The notes beneath the pieces were generated by a model. The model was not told the DNA's origin and did no database searches. It worked only from the letters and a program-made list of their open reading frames with translations. Below are positions 35,537-43,493 of a DNA stretch of 64,000 bases, in pieces. Where the stretch lies: positions 372,001 through 436,000 of the forward strand of contig JAUILN010000008.1 of NCBI GenBank assembly GCA_030432695.1, given 5' to 3'. The position numbers and the translations under genes are program-made. Numbering within the stretch: position 1 is the stretch's first letter; the number at the start of each line of letters is the position of its first letter. This DNA comes from a bacterium (GTDB lineage: Bacteria; Planctomycetota; UBA1135; UBA2386).

Positions 35537-36613
35537 TCAGGAACCGCTCACCGTGGCGTCGACGACCTCGACCGCGGCGCCGTCGCGCACCCGCAGGATG
35601 CCGCGCGTCACCACCCGGTCGCCGACCTCCAGGCCGGAGACGATCTCGACCGTGCCGACCCGGCGGCGGCCGAGGCCGACCTCGACCTCGTGGGCGATCG
35701 AAGCATCGTCGATCCGCCACACGAAGGCCTGTTGGCCACGCGGCACGATCGCCGACTCGGGAAGTTGCATCACGTCCTCCTCGCCGCGCTCGACCTGGAT
35801 CTTCAACAGCATGCCGGGGCGCAGCAGCCGCTCGGGGTTGGGCAGCTCGGCGCGGATGCGCGCGGCGCGGGTGGTCGGGTCGAGGCGCGTGTCGATCGCG
35901 GCGACGGTGCCGGGGAAGACCTCGTCGCGGTAGGCATCGCTACGCGCGCGCAGGTCCATGCCGACCCGGACCTCGGCGAGCCAGGTCTCCGGGATGGTGA
36001 AGTCGGCCTTGACGACCTTCAGATCGTCGAGGGTGGTGACCACGGTGTTGGGATCGACGAAGGCGCCGAGACTGATCCGTCGCAGGCCGAGGGTCCCGGC
36101 GAACGGCGCGCGGATCTCCAGATCGCGGACCACCGCCTCGAAGTTCTCCACGCGGGCTTCGGCGGCGAGCTTGAGCGCCCGCACCCGGTCGACCTCGGAC
36201 TGCGCGGTGATCTCGCGGTCGAGGAGCTCCAGCTCGCGGTCGTAGCTGGCCTGCCGCTCGGCGAACACCGCCCGCGCCTCGGCGAGCAGCGCCCGGTCCT
36301 CGGCAGCCTGGAGTTCGACCAGCAGGTCCCCCGCCTCGACCTCCTGGCCATCGACGAAGTGGATCGCCGCGACCCGCTCCGAGCGCGCCGGCCGGATCTC
36401 CACCGACTCGTTGGCGAGCACGGTGCCGAGCGCCTCGATCGTGTCGGCGAACGGCGTGCGGTCGACGGTCGCGATGACCACCGGCGGCGCGGCGGGCGGC
36501 GCCTTGTCTGCGGCGGCGGCTGCCTCGTCGGTTCGCCACCACTCGGGGAAGGCCAGGGCCACTGCGGCCGCGACGGCCACCAGGGCCAGGAGATAGACGA
36601 GGAGGGCGCGCAT
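35537..36613 (-). CDS. RND efflux periplasmic adaptor (membrane fusion protein)
   Basis: A 358-residue adaptor anchored by one N-terminal helix (LLVYLLALVAVAAAVALAF). The order of domains is usual: a split lipoyl domain (VEIRPARSERVAAIHFVDGQEVEAGDLLVEL and IRAPFAGTLGLRRISLGAFVDPNTVVTTL), a short alpha-helical hairpin in between (about 105-170), a beta-barrel domain (FTIPETWLAEVRVGMDLR), and a membrane-proximal domain (VGLGRRRVGTVEIVSGLEVGDRVVT). There is no lipobox Cys. It couples the RND pump to an outer-membrane channel. The stop is 6 bp before the pump gene, which fits a two-gene operon. Confidence 0.9.
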   Translation of the reverse strand: MRALLVYLLALVAVAAAVALAFPEWWRTDEAAAAADKAPPAAPPVVIATVDRTPFADTIEALGTVLANESVEIRPARSERVAAIHFVDGQEVEAGDLLVELQAAEDRALLAEARAVFAERQASYDRELELLDREITAQSEVDRVRALKLAAEARVENFEAVVRDLEIRAPFAGTLGLRRISLGAFVDPNTVVTTLDDLKVVKADFTIPETWLAEVRVGMDLRARSDAYRDEVFPGTVAAIDTRLDPTTRAARIRAELPNPERLLRPGMLLKIQVERGEEDVMQLPESAIVPRGQQAFVWRIDDASIAHEVEVGLGRRRVGTVEIVSGLEVGDRVVTRGILRVRDGAAVEVVDATVSGS

Positions 36614-36904
36614 GGGGAAGGTCCGGGAGCGGAGACAGCCAACGGGCGACGGCGAGCGGATGCGAGCGCCGAATCAGCCTGGACCCGAGGAGCCCTCGCC
36701 GGCTGACGTGACGGATCCGTGACATGGGTTCCAGCCCGGTGACGACCGAACCCCGCCCGGGGTGCCAGGATGGACCGCAACCCGAGTCGAAGCAACGACC
36801 TGTAACCATCGGAGGGCCCGTGGCACAGCGCTTGCCCACCGGCGCGCGCCGCGGCTCGGCCGCACCCCTCAGGCCCCTCGCCCAGACACCCAGGAAGCCC
36901 GCCG

Positions 36905-37891
36905 TTGAACTCCCGTTCCCTGACGCTCCTCCCACTGACCCTTCTCGCCGCATGCGCCGTCGGCCGCTCCGCCGGTCCCGTGCCCGCGCCCCTCGCACCG
37001 TCCGGGCGCGCCTACGAAGTCGCCGCGAAGGTCGAGCTCCCGAAGACCGCGCCCGAGGAGTTCGAAGGGCTCCACAACATCTACCACCTCTCCGACGACA
37101 TCATCTCGGGCGGTGAGCCGGAAGGCGACGAGGCCTTCCAGAAGCTGCAGGAGATGGGCGTGAAGACGATCCTCTCGGTGGACGGCAAGGAGCCCGACCA
37201 CGAGACCGCCGCCCGCTACGGCCTCCGCTACGTCCACGTGCCGATCCGCTACAACGGGATCGAGGACGACGAGCTGACCGCGATCGCCAAGACCTTCCGC
37301 GAACTCGACGGCCCGTTCTTCGTGCACTGCTTCCACGGCCAGCACCGGGGTCCGGCCGCCGCCGCGGTGGGCCGCGTGGTCCTCGATGGCGCAACGCGCG
37401 AACAGGCCGTCGCCGAGATGCGGCAGTGGTGCGGGACCTCCGAGAAGTACGAGGGGCTCTACGCGACGATCGCCTACGGCGACCTGCCGGACGCGGAGAA
37501 GACCAAGGCTTCCGACTTCGACTTCCCCGAGGCCCACCGCCTGACCGGCTTCCGCACCGCGATGATCGAGCTGCCGCGCAGCTGGGACGTGGTCATGGAC
37601 CTCTCGAAGCGCGACTGGCAACCCAAGGCCGACCACCCCGACGCGAGCGCCCGCAACGAGGCCGCCAAGGCCGCCGAGATCTTCCACCAGACGCTGAGCA
37701 TGGAGCGCACCCAGAAGGAGCTCGACGAGTTCCGCGGCTGGCTGGAGCGTTCGGAGGGCCTGAGCCGCGAGCTGGTCCAGCTGCTCGACAAGCACGCGCA
37801 GGGCGACGCAGCCGCCGGGGAGAAGGCCAAGGAAGTGGCGGGTCAGGTCAAGAAGATCTGCAGCGAGTGCCACGAGGCCTACCGGAACTGA
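36905..37891 (+). CDS. Lipoprotein with tyrosine-phosphatase-like domain fused to cytochrome c'-like C terminus
   Basis: A 328-residue lipoprotein: signal LLPLTLLAACAVG has a good lipobox (LAAC, Cys17). Residues about 50-185 resemble dual-specificity/tyrosine phosphatases, with the loop VHCFHGQHRGP giving the intact Cys142-x5-Arg148 catalytic motif; NIYHLSDDIISGGEP and GVKTILSVDGKEPD match the strand order. Residues about 250-328 are an all-helical region ending KKICSECHEAYRN, a CxxCH haem-attachment site (Cys319, Cys322, His323) at the extreme C terminus as in cytochrome c'/c556. A TTG start at 36905 is supported by AGGAAG 7-8 nt upstream. A periplasmic phosphatase with a covalent haem is unusual. 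It is followed by the MntA-HepT pair on the same strand. Confidence 0.75.
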   Translation: MNSRSLTLLPLTLLAACAVGRSAGPVPAPLAPSGRAYEVAAKVELPKTAPEEFEGLHNIYHLSDDIISGGEPEGDEAFQKLQEMGVKTILSVDGKEPDHETAARYGLRYVHVPIRYNGIEDDELTAIAKTFRELDGPFFVHCFHGQHRGPAAAAVGRVVLDGATREQAVAEMRQWCGTSEKYEGLYATIAYGDLPDAEKTKASDFDFPEAHRLTGFRTAMIELPRSWDVVMDLSKRDWQPKADHPDASARNEAAKAAEIFHQTLSMERTQKELDEFRGWLERSEGLSRELVQLLDKHAQGDAAAGEKAKEVAGQVKKICSECHEAYRN

Positions 37892-37914
37892 CGCTCGGTT
37901 CGCGATCTGGCGGC

Positions 37915-37920
37915 TATCCT
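37915..37920 (+). promoter_or_regulatory. -10 hexamer of a probable leaderless mntA transcript
   Basis: TATCCT, preceded by GGC, ends exactly 6 nt before the GTG start of mntA. Transcription would begin at or next to the start codon, giving a leaderless message. The same spacing occurs before the genes at 50691 (minus strand) and 52139. Confidence 0.5.
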
Positions 37921-37926
37921 GCCGGA

Positions 37927-38340
37927 GTGAGCGCCGCCCGCCTCGATCCCGACACCCTCGAGCGACTCGTGTCCGCCGTGCGGGTCCGCCACCCCAGCGC
38001 GCTGGGCGTCTGGCTGTTCGGATCGCACGCGCGCGGCGAGGCCCGCGCCGACAGCGACGTCGATCTGGGCGTCCTCCGGGAGCGCGGCCAGGCGGATGAG
38101 CCGGCCATCGCGCTGACCGCCCTGGACCTCGGCGACGTCGCCGACGCAGACGTCGACCTCGTCGACGTACGCGACGCGGACACGGTGCTCCGGCGCGAGA
38201 TCCTCTGCCTGGGGAAGCGAGTCTGGACCGGCGACCGCCGCGCCTGTGACGAAGAGGAGGCGCGGGCGCGCGAACTCTACGCGAGCTGGCACGAGGAGCG
38301 CTACCTCGCCTACGGGCGCGGCCGCGGAACGGCGGAATGA
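37927..38340 (+). CDS. mntA: MntA-like nucleotidyltransferase antitoxin
   Basis: A 137-residue minimal nucleotidyltransferase. The GSx10DxD catalytic signature is complete: FGSHARGEARADSDVDLGV (Gly32-Ser33, Asp44, Asp46), with the third acidic residue probably in ADVDLVDVRD. In characterised pairs MntA AMPylates a tyrosine of HepT and so neutralises it. The start is a GTG at 37927 with a -10 element ending 6 nt earlier. Its stop overlaps the hepT start (ATGA), the usual coupling of this module. The C-terminal tail (residues 105-137) is rich in Glu/Arg. Confidence 0.88.
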   Translation: MSAARLDPDTLERLVSAVRVRHPSALGVWLFGSHARGEARADSDVDLGVLRERGQADEPAIALTALDLGDVADADVDLVDVRDADTVLRREILCLGKRVWTGDRRACDEEEARARELYASWHEERYLAYGRGRGTAE

Positions 38341-38753
38341 ACGAGATCGCCTACGGCAAGGCGCGCGCGATCCGCGACGCCGTCCGACGAATCCGAGAGG
38401 TCGATCCGGGCTCCGTCGAGGGTCTGCAGCGAGAACTCCTGCTCCGGGAATCGGTGATCCTCAACCTCCAGCATGCTTGCCAGTGCGCCATCGACCTGGC
38501 ACTGCATCTCGTCGGAATCCTCGGCCTCGGGGAAGCCAAGGACAGTCGGGACGCGTTCCGCCGCTTGGAGGAAGCCGGGCACGTCGAGGCGACCGCTGCC
38601 AGCCACCTGCGCGGCATGGTCGGCTTCCGGAACCTCGCGGTGCACCAGTACCACGCGCTCGACCTCACCGTCGTGCGCGCGATCCTCGACCAGCGTCTGG
38701 CCGACCTGCTGAGCCTTGCAGACCTCGGCGAGAAGCTGGCCGAACGCGACTGA
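38337..38753 (+). CDS. hepT: HepT-like HEPN ribonuclease toxin
   Basis: A 138-residue all-helical HEPN protein (DUF86/HepT family). The catalytic Rx4HxY motif is intact in FRNLAVHQYHAL (Arg98, His103, Tyr105); Tyr105 is the site that MntA AMPylates in known pairs. LQHACQCAIDLALHLV is the conserved dimer-interface helix. As an RNase toxin it would act in the cytoplasm under stress or phage attack. It follows mntA with a 4-nt overlap. Antitoxin first, toxin second is a common order for the family. Confidence 0.9.
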   Translation: MNEIAYGKARAIRDAVRRIREVDPGSVEGLQRELLLRESVILNLQHACQCAIDLALHLVGILGLGEAKDSRDAFRRLEEAGHVEATAASHLRGMVGFRNLAVHQYHALDLTVVRAILDQRLADLLSLADLGEKLAERD

Positions 38754-38766
38754 TCGACGCTCGCCG

Positions 38767-40662
38767 CTACCGCTTCGGCCGCAACACCGACATCCACTCC
38801 TCCACCGAGACCATCCCCGCCACCGCGCCCTCGCTCAGTCCGTCGATCACCTGCTCGTGCAGGATGCCCTTCTTGCTGAGCAGCTCGTGGATCCGCTCCT
38901 CGATCGAGTCGGCCATCCACAGCGAGTAGACGTTCACCGGTTCGGTCTGGCCGCGGCGGTGCGCGCGGTCCTCGGCCTGCCACATCCAGGCCGGGTTCCA
39001 CCAGTGGTCGAAGTGGATCACGTAGCTGGCCTCGGTGAGCGTGAGGCCGACGCCGGCCGACTTCACCGTGGCCACGAACGCGGTGATGTCGGGATCGGCG
39101 CGGAAGCGCTGGACGGCGGCCTCGCGCTGCGGCTGCGACAGGCGGGCGTCGAAGGTCACGACCCCGTAGGGATCGAGTGCCTTTGCGATGCGGTCGACGC
39201 CCTGGTCGATGAACTGGGTGAAGATCAGCACCTTCTTGCCGCTGTCGCGGATCTCCTCGACCTTGTCGATCGTGGCGCGCAGCTTGGGGCTCTCCTTGGC
39301 GTTCGGCGCGAAGTTGCAGAGCATCTTCAGCTTGCCGATCAGCGTGAACACGTGCACGCGGGTGACCTGGTCGCCGAGGTCTTCGAGCTGGGCGACGCCG
39401 TGCGCCTCGAGGGTCTTGTAGGAACGCCGCTGCTCCGGATCCATCTCCAGCCACTCGTCCTGGCGGATCTTCGGCGGCAGCTCCTTCATCACGTCCTTCT
39501 TGGTCCGCCGCTTCACGTACGGGCCGACCAGGTCGGAGGCGATCTCGGGGGTGAGCCCCTCGTCGGGCATGAGCCGCGGCCGGACGAAGTCGAACAGGCT
39601 CTGCAGGTCGGCGAGGCGGTTCTCGACCGGCGTGCCCGACAGCGCCCAGCGGAACTTCGGATCCAGCTTCAGCACGGCGCGGGTCCGGCCGCTGTCGCGG
39701 TTCTTGATCGCCTGGGCCTCGTCGAGCAGCACCACGTCGAACGACTCCTGGACCGCGCGCGGGCACAGCGGGTCGACGTCCTTGCGCGGCGGCAGCACGT
39801 CGGCGCGCAGCGTGTCGAACGTCGTGACCCAGACGTGCGCCGGACAGCGCCAGTCGGCCCAGCGGGTCCGCGACGAACCGTGCACCACGGTGACCGACAG
39901 CTCCGGCGCCCACTCCTTCAGGTGGCGGTCCCAGACCCCCACCACGCTCAAGGGGCACACCACCAGCGCGCGCTTCGCCTTGCCCTCGCGGAACAGCACC
40001 CTGAGCGCCACCGTGCTCATCACGGTCTTGCCGGTGCCCATCTCGTCGGCGAGCAGCGCCGAGCGAGAGCTGCAGAGGAAGCGGATGCCGTCGACCTGGT
40101 AGTGGTAGAGCGGGTGCGGCAGCTCGAAGCCGCCGCCGTCGTCGAGACCGATCGGCGGATGCAGCAACGGCAGGATCAGGTCCCAGACGGTCATCGTCTG
40201 GCGCAGCACGTCGCCGGGGACCTTGTGCTCCTTGTAGGCCTTGCGCGGCCGCTTGCCGGCGCGCCCGTCCTTCTCGCGCTCCAGCGCCTCGGGCAGCTTG
40301 CCGAATGCGAAGTGCTTGCCGCGCGCGGTGAGCTTCTTCTGGTCGAGGCGGCGCAGCATGTCGCCGCCCACCTGGACCGCGCTCCGGCCCAGCCGCGCCG
40401 GCTCGTGCACGCTACCCAGGCTGATGAAGCGCACGTCCTCCGGCTCCCGAGCGGCGACGATCTGCCGCAGCGACGGAGGGGTGAGGTCGTGACTGCCGAC
40501 CAGTCGACGCGGTCGCCGCCCGCGGGATCCGGCGATGCTGCGCGGGCGCAGGCCGTCTCCATCGGCCGGGGCCAGCGTCGCGACGTCGTACTCGCGGACG
40601 TCGGGGCGGGCCTGGCGCAGCAGGCGGCGCAGGGTGCGCGCGCGCTCGCGCGGCATGCTCAC
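38767..40662 (-). CDS. SNF2-family DEAD-like helicase/ATPase
   Basis: A 631-residue SF2 ATPase of the Snf2/RapA type. After a basic N-terminal region of about 170 residues come helicase motif I ADEMGTGKTVM, Ia VVCPLSVVGVWDRHL, motif II LLDEAQAIKN (DEAQ box), motif III LSGTPVEN, and in the C-terminal RecA domain FTQFIDQGVDRI, motif V KSAGVGLTLTEAS, and motif VI EDRAHRRGQTEPV. It translocates on DNA and could remodel protein-DNA complexes; the target is unknown. The GTG at 40662 has GAGGAG 8 nt upstream; an ATG two codons later is also possible. It forms an operon with the unknown gene 31 bp upstream. It is convergent with hepT, 13 bp apart. Confidence 0.88.
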   Translation of the reverse strand: MSMPRERARTLRRLLRQARPDVREYDVATLAPADGDGLRPRSIAGSRGRRPRRLVGSHDLTPPSLRQIVAAREPEDVRFISLGSVHEPARLGRSAVQVGGDMLRRLDQKKLTARGKHFAFGKLPEALEREKDGRAGKRPRKAYKEHKVPGDVLRQTMTVWDLILPLLHPPIGLDDGGGFELPHPLYHYQVDGIRFLCSSRSALLADEMGTGKTVMSTVALRVLFREGKAKRALVVCPLSVVGVWDRHLKEWAPELSVTVVHGSSRTRWADWRCPAHVWVTTFDTLRADVLPPRKDVDPLCPRAVQESFDVVLLDEAQAIKNRDSGRTRAVLKLDPKFRWALSGTPVENRLADLQSLFDFVRPRLMPDEGLTPEIASDLVGPYVKRRTKKDVMKELPPKIRQDEWLEMDPEQRRSYKTLEAHGVAQLEDLGDQVTRVHVFTLIGKLKMLCNFAPNAKESPKLRATIDKVEEIRDSGKKVLIFTQFIDQGVDRIAKALDPYGVVTFDARLSQPQREAAVQRFRADPDITAFVATVKSAGVGLTLTEASYVIHFDHWWNPAWMWQAEDRAHRRGQTEPVNVYSLWMADSIEERIHELLSKKGILHEQVIDGLSEGAVAGMVSVEEWMSVLRPKR

Positions 40663-40693
40663 CGGGAGCACTCCTCGCTCACGACCGAGAGCC

Positions 40694-41194
40694 TCAAGAC
40701 GCCGCCGCGATCTCGCTGACGTGCACCTGCTCGACCGCGGTCGCCATCCGTTCGAACGGCTCCATGAGGTCGTAGCGCTCGGAGACGCCGCGCAGGGTGA
40801 TCCGCGCGCTCTTCAGGCCCTCGTCGTCGCCGTCGCCGTGGTAGCCGAGCAGCACGCCCTGCCGACCGGTCTCGGGATCGGGCTCCGAGTCCTCGTCGCG
40901 GCCGATCCAGAGGACCGGCTCCTCGCGGAGGTCCTGCAACGACAGCAGCGCCTGGTCTCGGACCAGGATGCAGTCGACCGACTCGCGCAGCGCCTCGAGC
41001 ATCGGCACGCCGCAAAGGTCGCCGAGCACGTGCTCGTCGAGCACCGCGCCGTAGAGGATGCGCTGCAGCTCGCTCGGGACGACCGGGTCGGTGACGCGGA
41101 ACTCGAGCGGGCGGGTCCGGTCGTCGGTGACCAGGACGGAGCCACGGACGGCGCCATTCTCGAACGTATGGGCGTCGAGGAACGCGAGCTTCAT
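40694..41194 (-). CDS. Hypothetical acidic protein upstream of SNF2 helicase
   Basis: A 166-residue, strongly acidic protein that I do not recognise. The N terminus MKLAFLDAHTFENGAV looks like a beta strand and turn; IGRDEDSEPDPETGRQGVLLGYHGDGDDEG in the middle is an acidic loop. No signal peptide, membrane helix or known catalytic motif is seen. The ATG at 41194 has a strong GGGAGGGG ribosome-binding site. It lies 31 bp before the helicase gene in the same direction, so it probably works with it, perhaps as a substrate adaptor; this is inference from position only. Confidence 0.65.
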   Translation of the reverse strand: MKLAFLDAHTFENGAVRGSVLVTDDRTRPLEFRVTDPVVPSELQRILYGAVLDEHVLGDLCGVPMLEALRESVDCILVRDQALLSLQDLREEPVLWIGRDEDSEPDPETGRQGVLLGYHGDGDDEGLKSARITLRGVSERYDLMEPFERMATAVEQVHVSEIAAAS

Positions 41195-41450
41195 GCCCCT
41201 CCCAGGGTGCGGATGAAACGGATGGGAGATGAGAGGCGCGCGCTGACCGGCACGCGACGGAGAAAGGATCGCGCTCGGGGCGGGACGATGCAAGGGGCGA
41301 GATGTCGGGGGTTTACCGGCTCTCGGTACACCTTGCGTGGTGTCGGAACGACCGCGCTCGCCGAGAGCGATCACCGTGCAGCACCTCGCACCCGACGCGA
41401 CGGAGGCTACCGTTCGCGAGCTTCCTCCGACGCTACAGTTCCCCGCCCCG

Positions 41451-42452
41451 ATGGCCGCCCTCGACAAGCCGTATCTCCTGTTCCTCGCCGACGTCCCGGA
41501 CCTCGAGTCCGCCAAGACCGCGATCGGCATCGCGCACTGGCGCCCGGAAGACTGCGTCGGCGAGTGCGCGTTGCCGGGCGCGGCCGAGGTGACGCTCGGT
41601 CTTCCGAAGCTCGACCTCGCCACCGCAAAGCAGCGCGGCGCGCGCACCGTGGTGCTCGGCGTGGTGAACTCCGGCGGCTTCCTGGAGCCGGCCTGGATCC
41701 GCTTCCTCGAGGACGCACTCCGCCACGGCTTCGACGTCGCCAGCGGCATGCACGCCCGCCTCTCGGCCCAGCCGAGCCTGGTGGCGCTCGCGCAGGAACA
41801 CGGCACCAGGCTCCACGACGTGCGTCAGCCACCGGAAGGCCTGAAGACCGCCACCGGCCGGCCGCGCAGCGGCAAGCGCCTGCTGACCGTCGGCACCGAC
41901 TGCTCGGTGGGCAAGATGTTCACCACGCTGGCGATCGAGCAGGAGATGCGCGCCCGCGGGATCAAGGCGACGTTCCGGGCCACCGGCCAGACCGGCATCC
42001 TCATCGCCGGCAGCGGCGTCCCGATCGACGCGGTGGTCGCCGACTTCATCTCCGGTGCCGTGGAGCAGCTCGCACCGGCCAACGACCCCGACCACTGGGA
42101 CCTCATCGAGGGCCAGGGCTCGCTGTTCCATCCGTCGTTCGCCGGCGTCAGCCTGGGCCTGCTGCACGGCGCCGCCCCACACGTGATGGTGATGTGCCAC
42201 GAACCGACCCGCAAGCGCATGCGCGGCGGGATCGACCACACGCTGCCGAAGATCCCCGAGTGCATCGAGGCCAACGAGCGCGCCGCGCGGCTCACCAACC
42301 CCGAGGCCCGGGTCGTCGCGGTCGCGGTGAACACCAAGGCACTCGACGACGCGGCCGCCGAGGCCTGCCTGCGGGAGATCGAAACCGAGACGGGCCTGCC
42401 CACCGTAGATCCGGTGCGGCAGGGCGCCGCGCGGCTGGTCGACGCGATCTGA
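41451..42452 (+). CDS. dgcN: DUF1611 P-loop enzyme, probable D-glutamate N-acetyltransferase DgcN
   Basis: A 333-residue protein of the DUF1611 family. The P-loop-like GTDCSVGKMFTTLAIEQEM (about residue 142) and the DWVIGQGS-type motif, here WDLIEGQGSLFHPSF, are family signatures; ATGQTGILIAGSGVPIDAVVADFISGA is also characteristic. Together with the following dgcA gene it matches the D-glutamate catabolic pair in which DgcN N-acetylates D-glutamate and DgcA racemises the product to N-acetyl-L-glutamate. The ATG at 41451 is chosen because homology begins there; TACAGT at 41434-41439 may be its -10 element. The gap to dgcA is 19 bp. Confidence 0.82.
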   Translation: MAALDKPYLLFLADVPDLESAKTAIGIAHWRPEDCVGECALPGAAEVTLGLPKLDLATAKQRGARTVVLGVVNSGGFLEPAWIRFLEDALRHGFDVASGMHARLSAQPSLVALAQEHGTRLHDVRQPPEGLKTATGRPRSGKRLLTVGTDCSVGKMFTTLAIEQEMRARGIKATFRATGQTGILIAGSGVPIDAVVADFISGAVEQLAPANDPDHWDLIEGQGSLFHPSFAGVSLGLLHGAAPHVMVMCHEPTRKRMRGGIDHTLPKIPECIEANERAARLTNPEARVVAVAVNTKALDDAAAEACLREIETETGLPTVDPVRQGAARLVDAI

Positions 42453-42471
42453 CCCACACCACGACCCGAGC

Positions 42472-43476
42472 ATGCAGACCCGAACCCTCGAACTGGTGGC
42501 GCTCGACCGCGAGGCCTGGCCGCTGCGCGGCGCGTTCCGGATCTCCCGCGGTGCCCGCACCGAAGCCAAGGTCTTGACCATCCGCCTCACCCGCGGTGGA
42601 CACGAAGGCCGCGCCGAGTGCGTGCCCTACGCCCACTACGGCGAGTCGTTCGACTCGGTGGAGGAGCAGATCCGCGGCGCGGTGGCGACTCTGGTGAACT
42701 CCCACCAACTCGATCTGCGCCACGACCTGCAGGCGATCCTGCCCGCCGGCGCGGCCCGCAACGCGGTCGACTGCGCGCTGTTCGACCTGCACTGCAAGGA
42801 GCGCGGGATCCGCGCCTGGGAACTCGCCGGCCGTGACGAGCCCGCACCGAGCGTGACCGTCGAAACCGTCGTGATCGACACGCCCGACGCGATGCGCGAG
42901 GCGGCGCGGGCCTGCGCCCACCGCCCGATCCTCAAGGTCAAGCTCGACGCAGAGCAGGTCGTCGAACGGATGCGCGCGGTCCGCGAAGGCGCGCCCTCGA
43001 GCCGGCTGGTCGTGGACGCCAACGAGGCCTGGGACCTGGCCCAGCTCCGCGACGTCGCCCCCGCCCTCGCCGAACTCGGCGTGGTGATGATCGAGCAACC
43101 GCTGCCGGCCGCCGCCGACGACGCCCTGGTCGGCTACTCCTCGCCGGTGCCGCTGTGCGCCGACGAGTCCTGCCACACCCGCGCCGACCTGGAGCGCTGC
43201 GCGACCCGCTACGCGATGGTCAACCTCAAGCTCGACAAGACCGGCGGGCTGACCGAGGCGCTGGCCCTGGCCGACGAGGCCCTGGCCCGCGGCCTCGGTC
43301 TGATGGCCGGCTGCATGCTCGGCACCTCGCTGGCGATGGCGCCCGCGACGCTGGTCGCCGACCGGGCCGAGGTCGTCGACCTCGACGGCCCGCTGTGGCT
43401 GGCGAAGGACCGCGAGCACGGGCTGCGGATCGAGGCCAGCAAGGTGTTCCCGCCGAGCGCGGAACTCTGGGGGTGA
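42472..43476 (+). CDS. dgcA: Enolase-superfamily racemase DgcA (N-acetyl-D-glutamate racemase)
   Basis: A 334-residue mandelate-racemase/muconate-lactonizing-type enzyme. The KxK motif (LKVKLD) and the opposing lysine (LKLDKTGG) supply the two acid-base residues. The three metal ligands are in VVDANEAW, MIEQPLP and CADESC. It resembles dipeptide epimerases, but pairing with dgcN points to N-acetyl-D-glutamate racemase activity in D-glutamate catabolism, feeding N-acetyl-L-glutamate to metabolism. Length is typical. The alternative, L-Ala-D/L-Glu epimerase for peptidoglycan recycling, cannot be excluded by sequence alone. Confidence 0.83.
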   Translation: MQTRTLELVALDREAWPLRGAFRISRGARTEAKVLTIRLTRGGHEGRAECVPYAHYGESFDSVEEQIRGAVATLVNSHQLDLRHDLQAILPAGAARNAVDCALFDLHCKERGIRAWELAGRDEPAPSVTVETVVIDTPDAMREAARACAHRPILKVKLDAEQVVERMRAVREGAPSSRLVVDANEAWDLAQLRDVAPALAELGVVMIEQPLPAAADDALVGYSSPVPLCADESCHTRADLERCATRYAMVNLKLDKTGGLTEALALADEALARGLGLMAGCMLGTSLAMAPATLVADRAEVVDLDGPLWLAKDREHGLRIEASKVFPPSAELWG

Positions 43477-43493
43477 TGCCCGGCGGGGCGCGG

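Noticed and set aside
42472..43476. L-Ala-D/L-Glu epimerase of peptidoglycan recycling
   Set aside because: Possible by family, but the gene directly follows a DUF1611 gene, the partner in the D-glutamate N-acetylation route.
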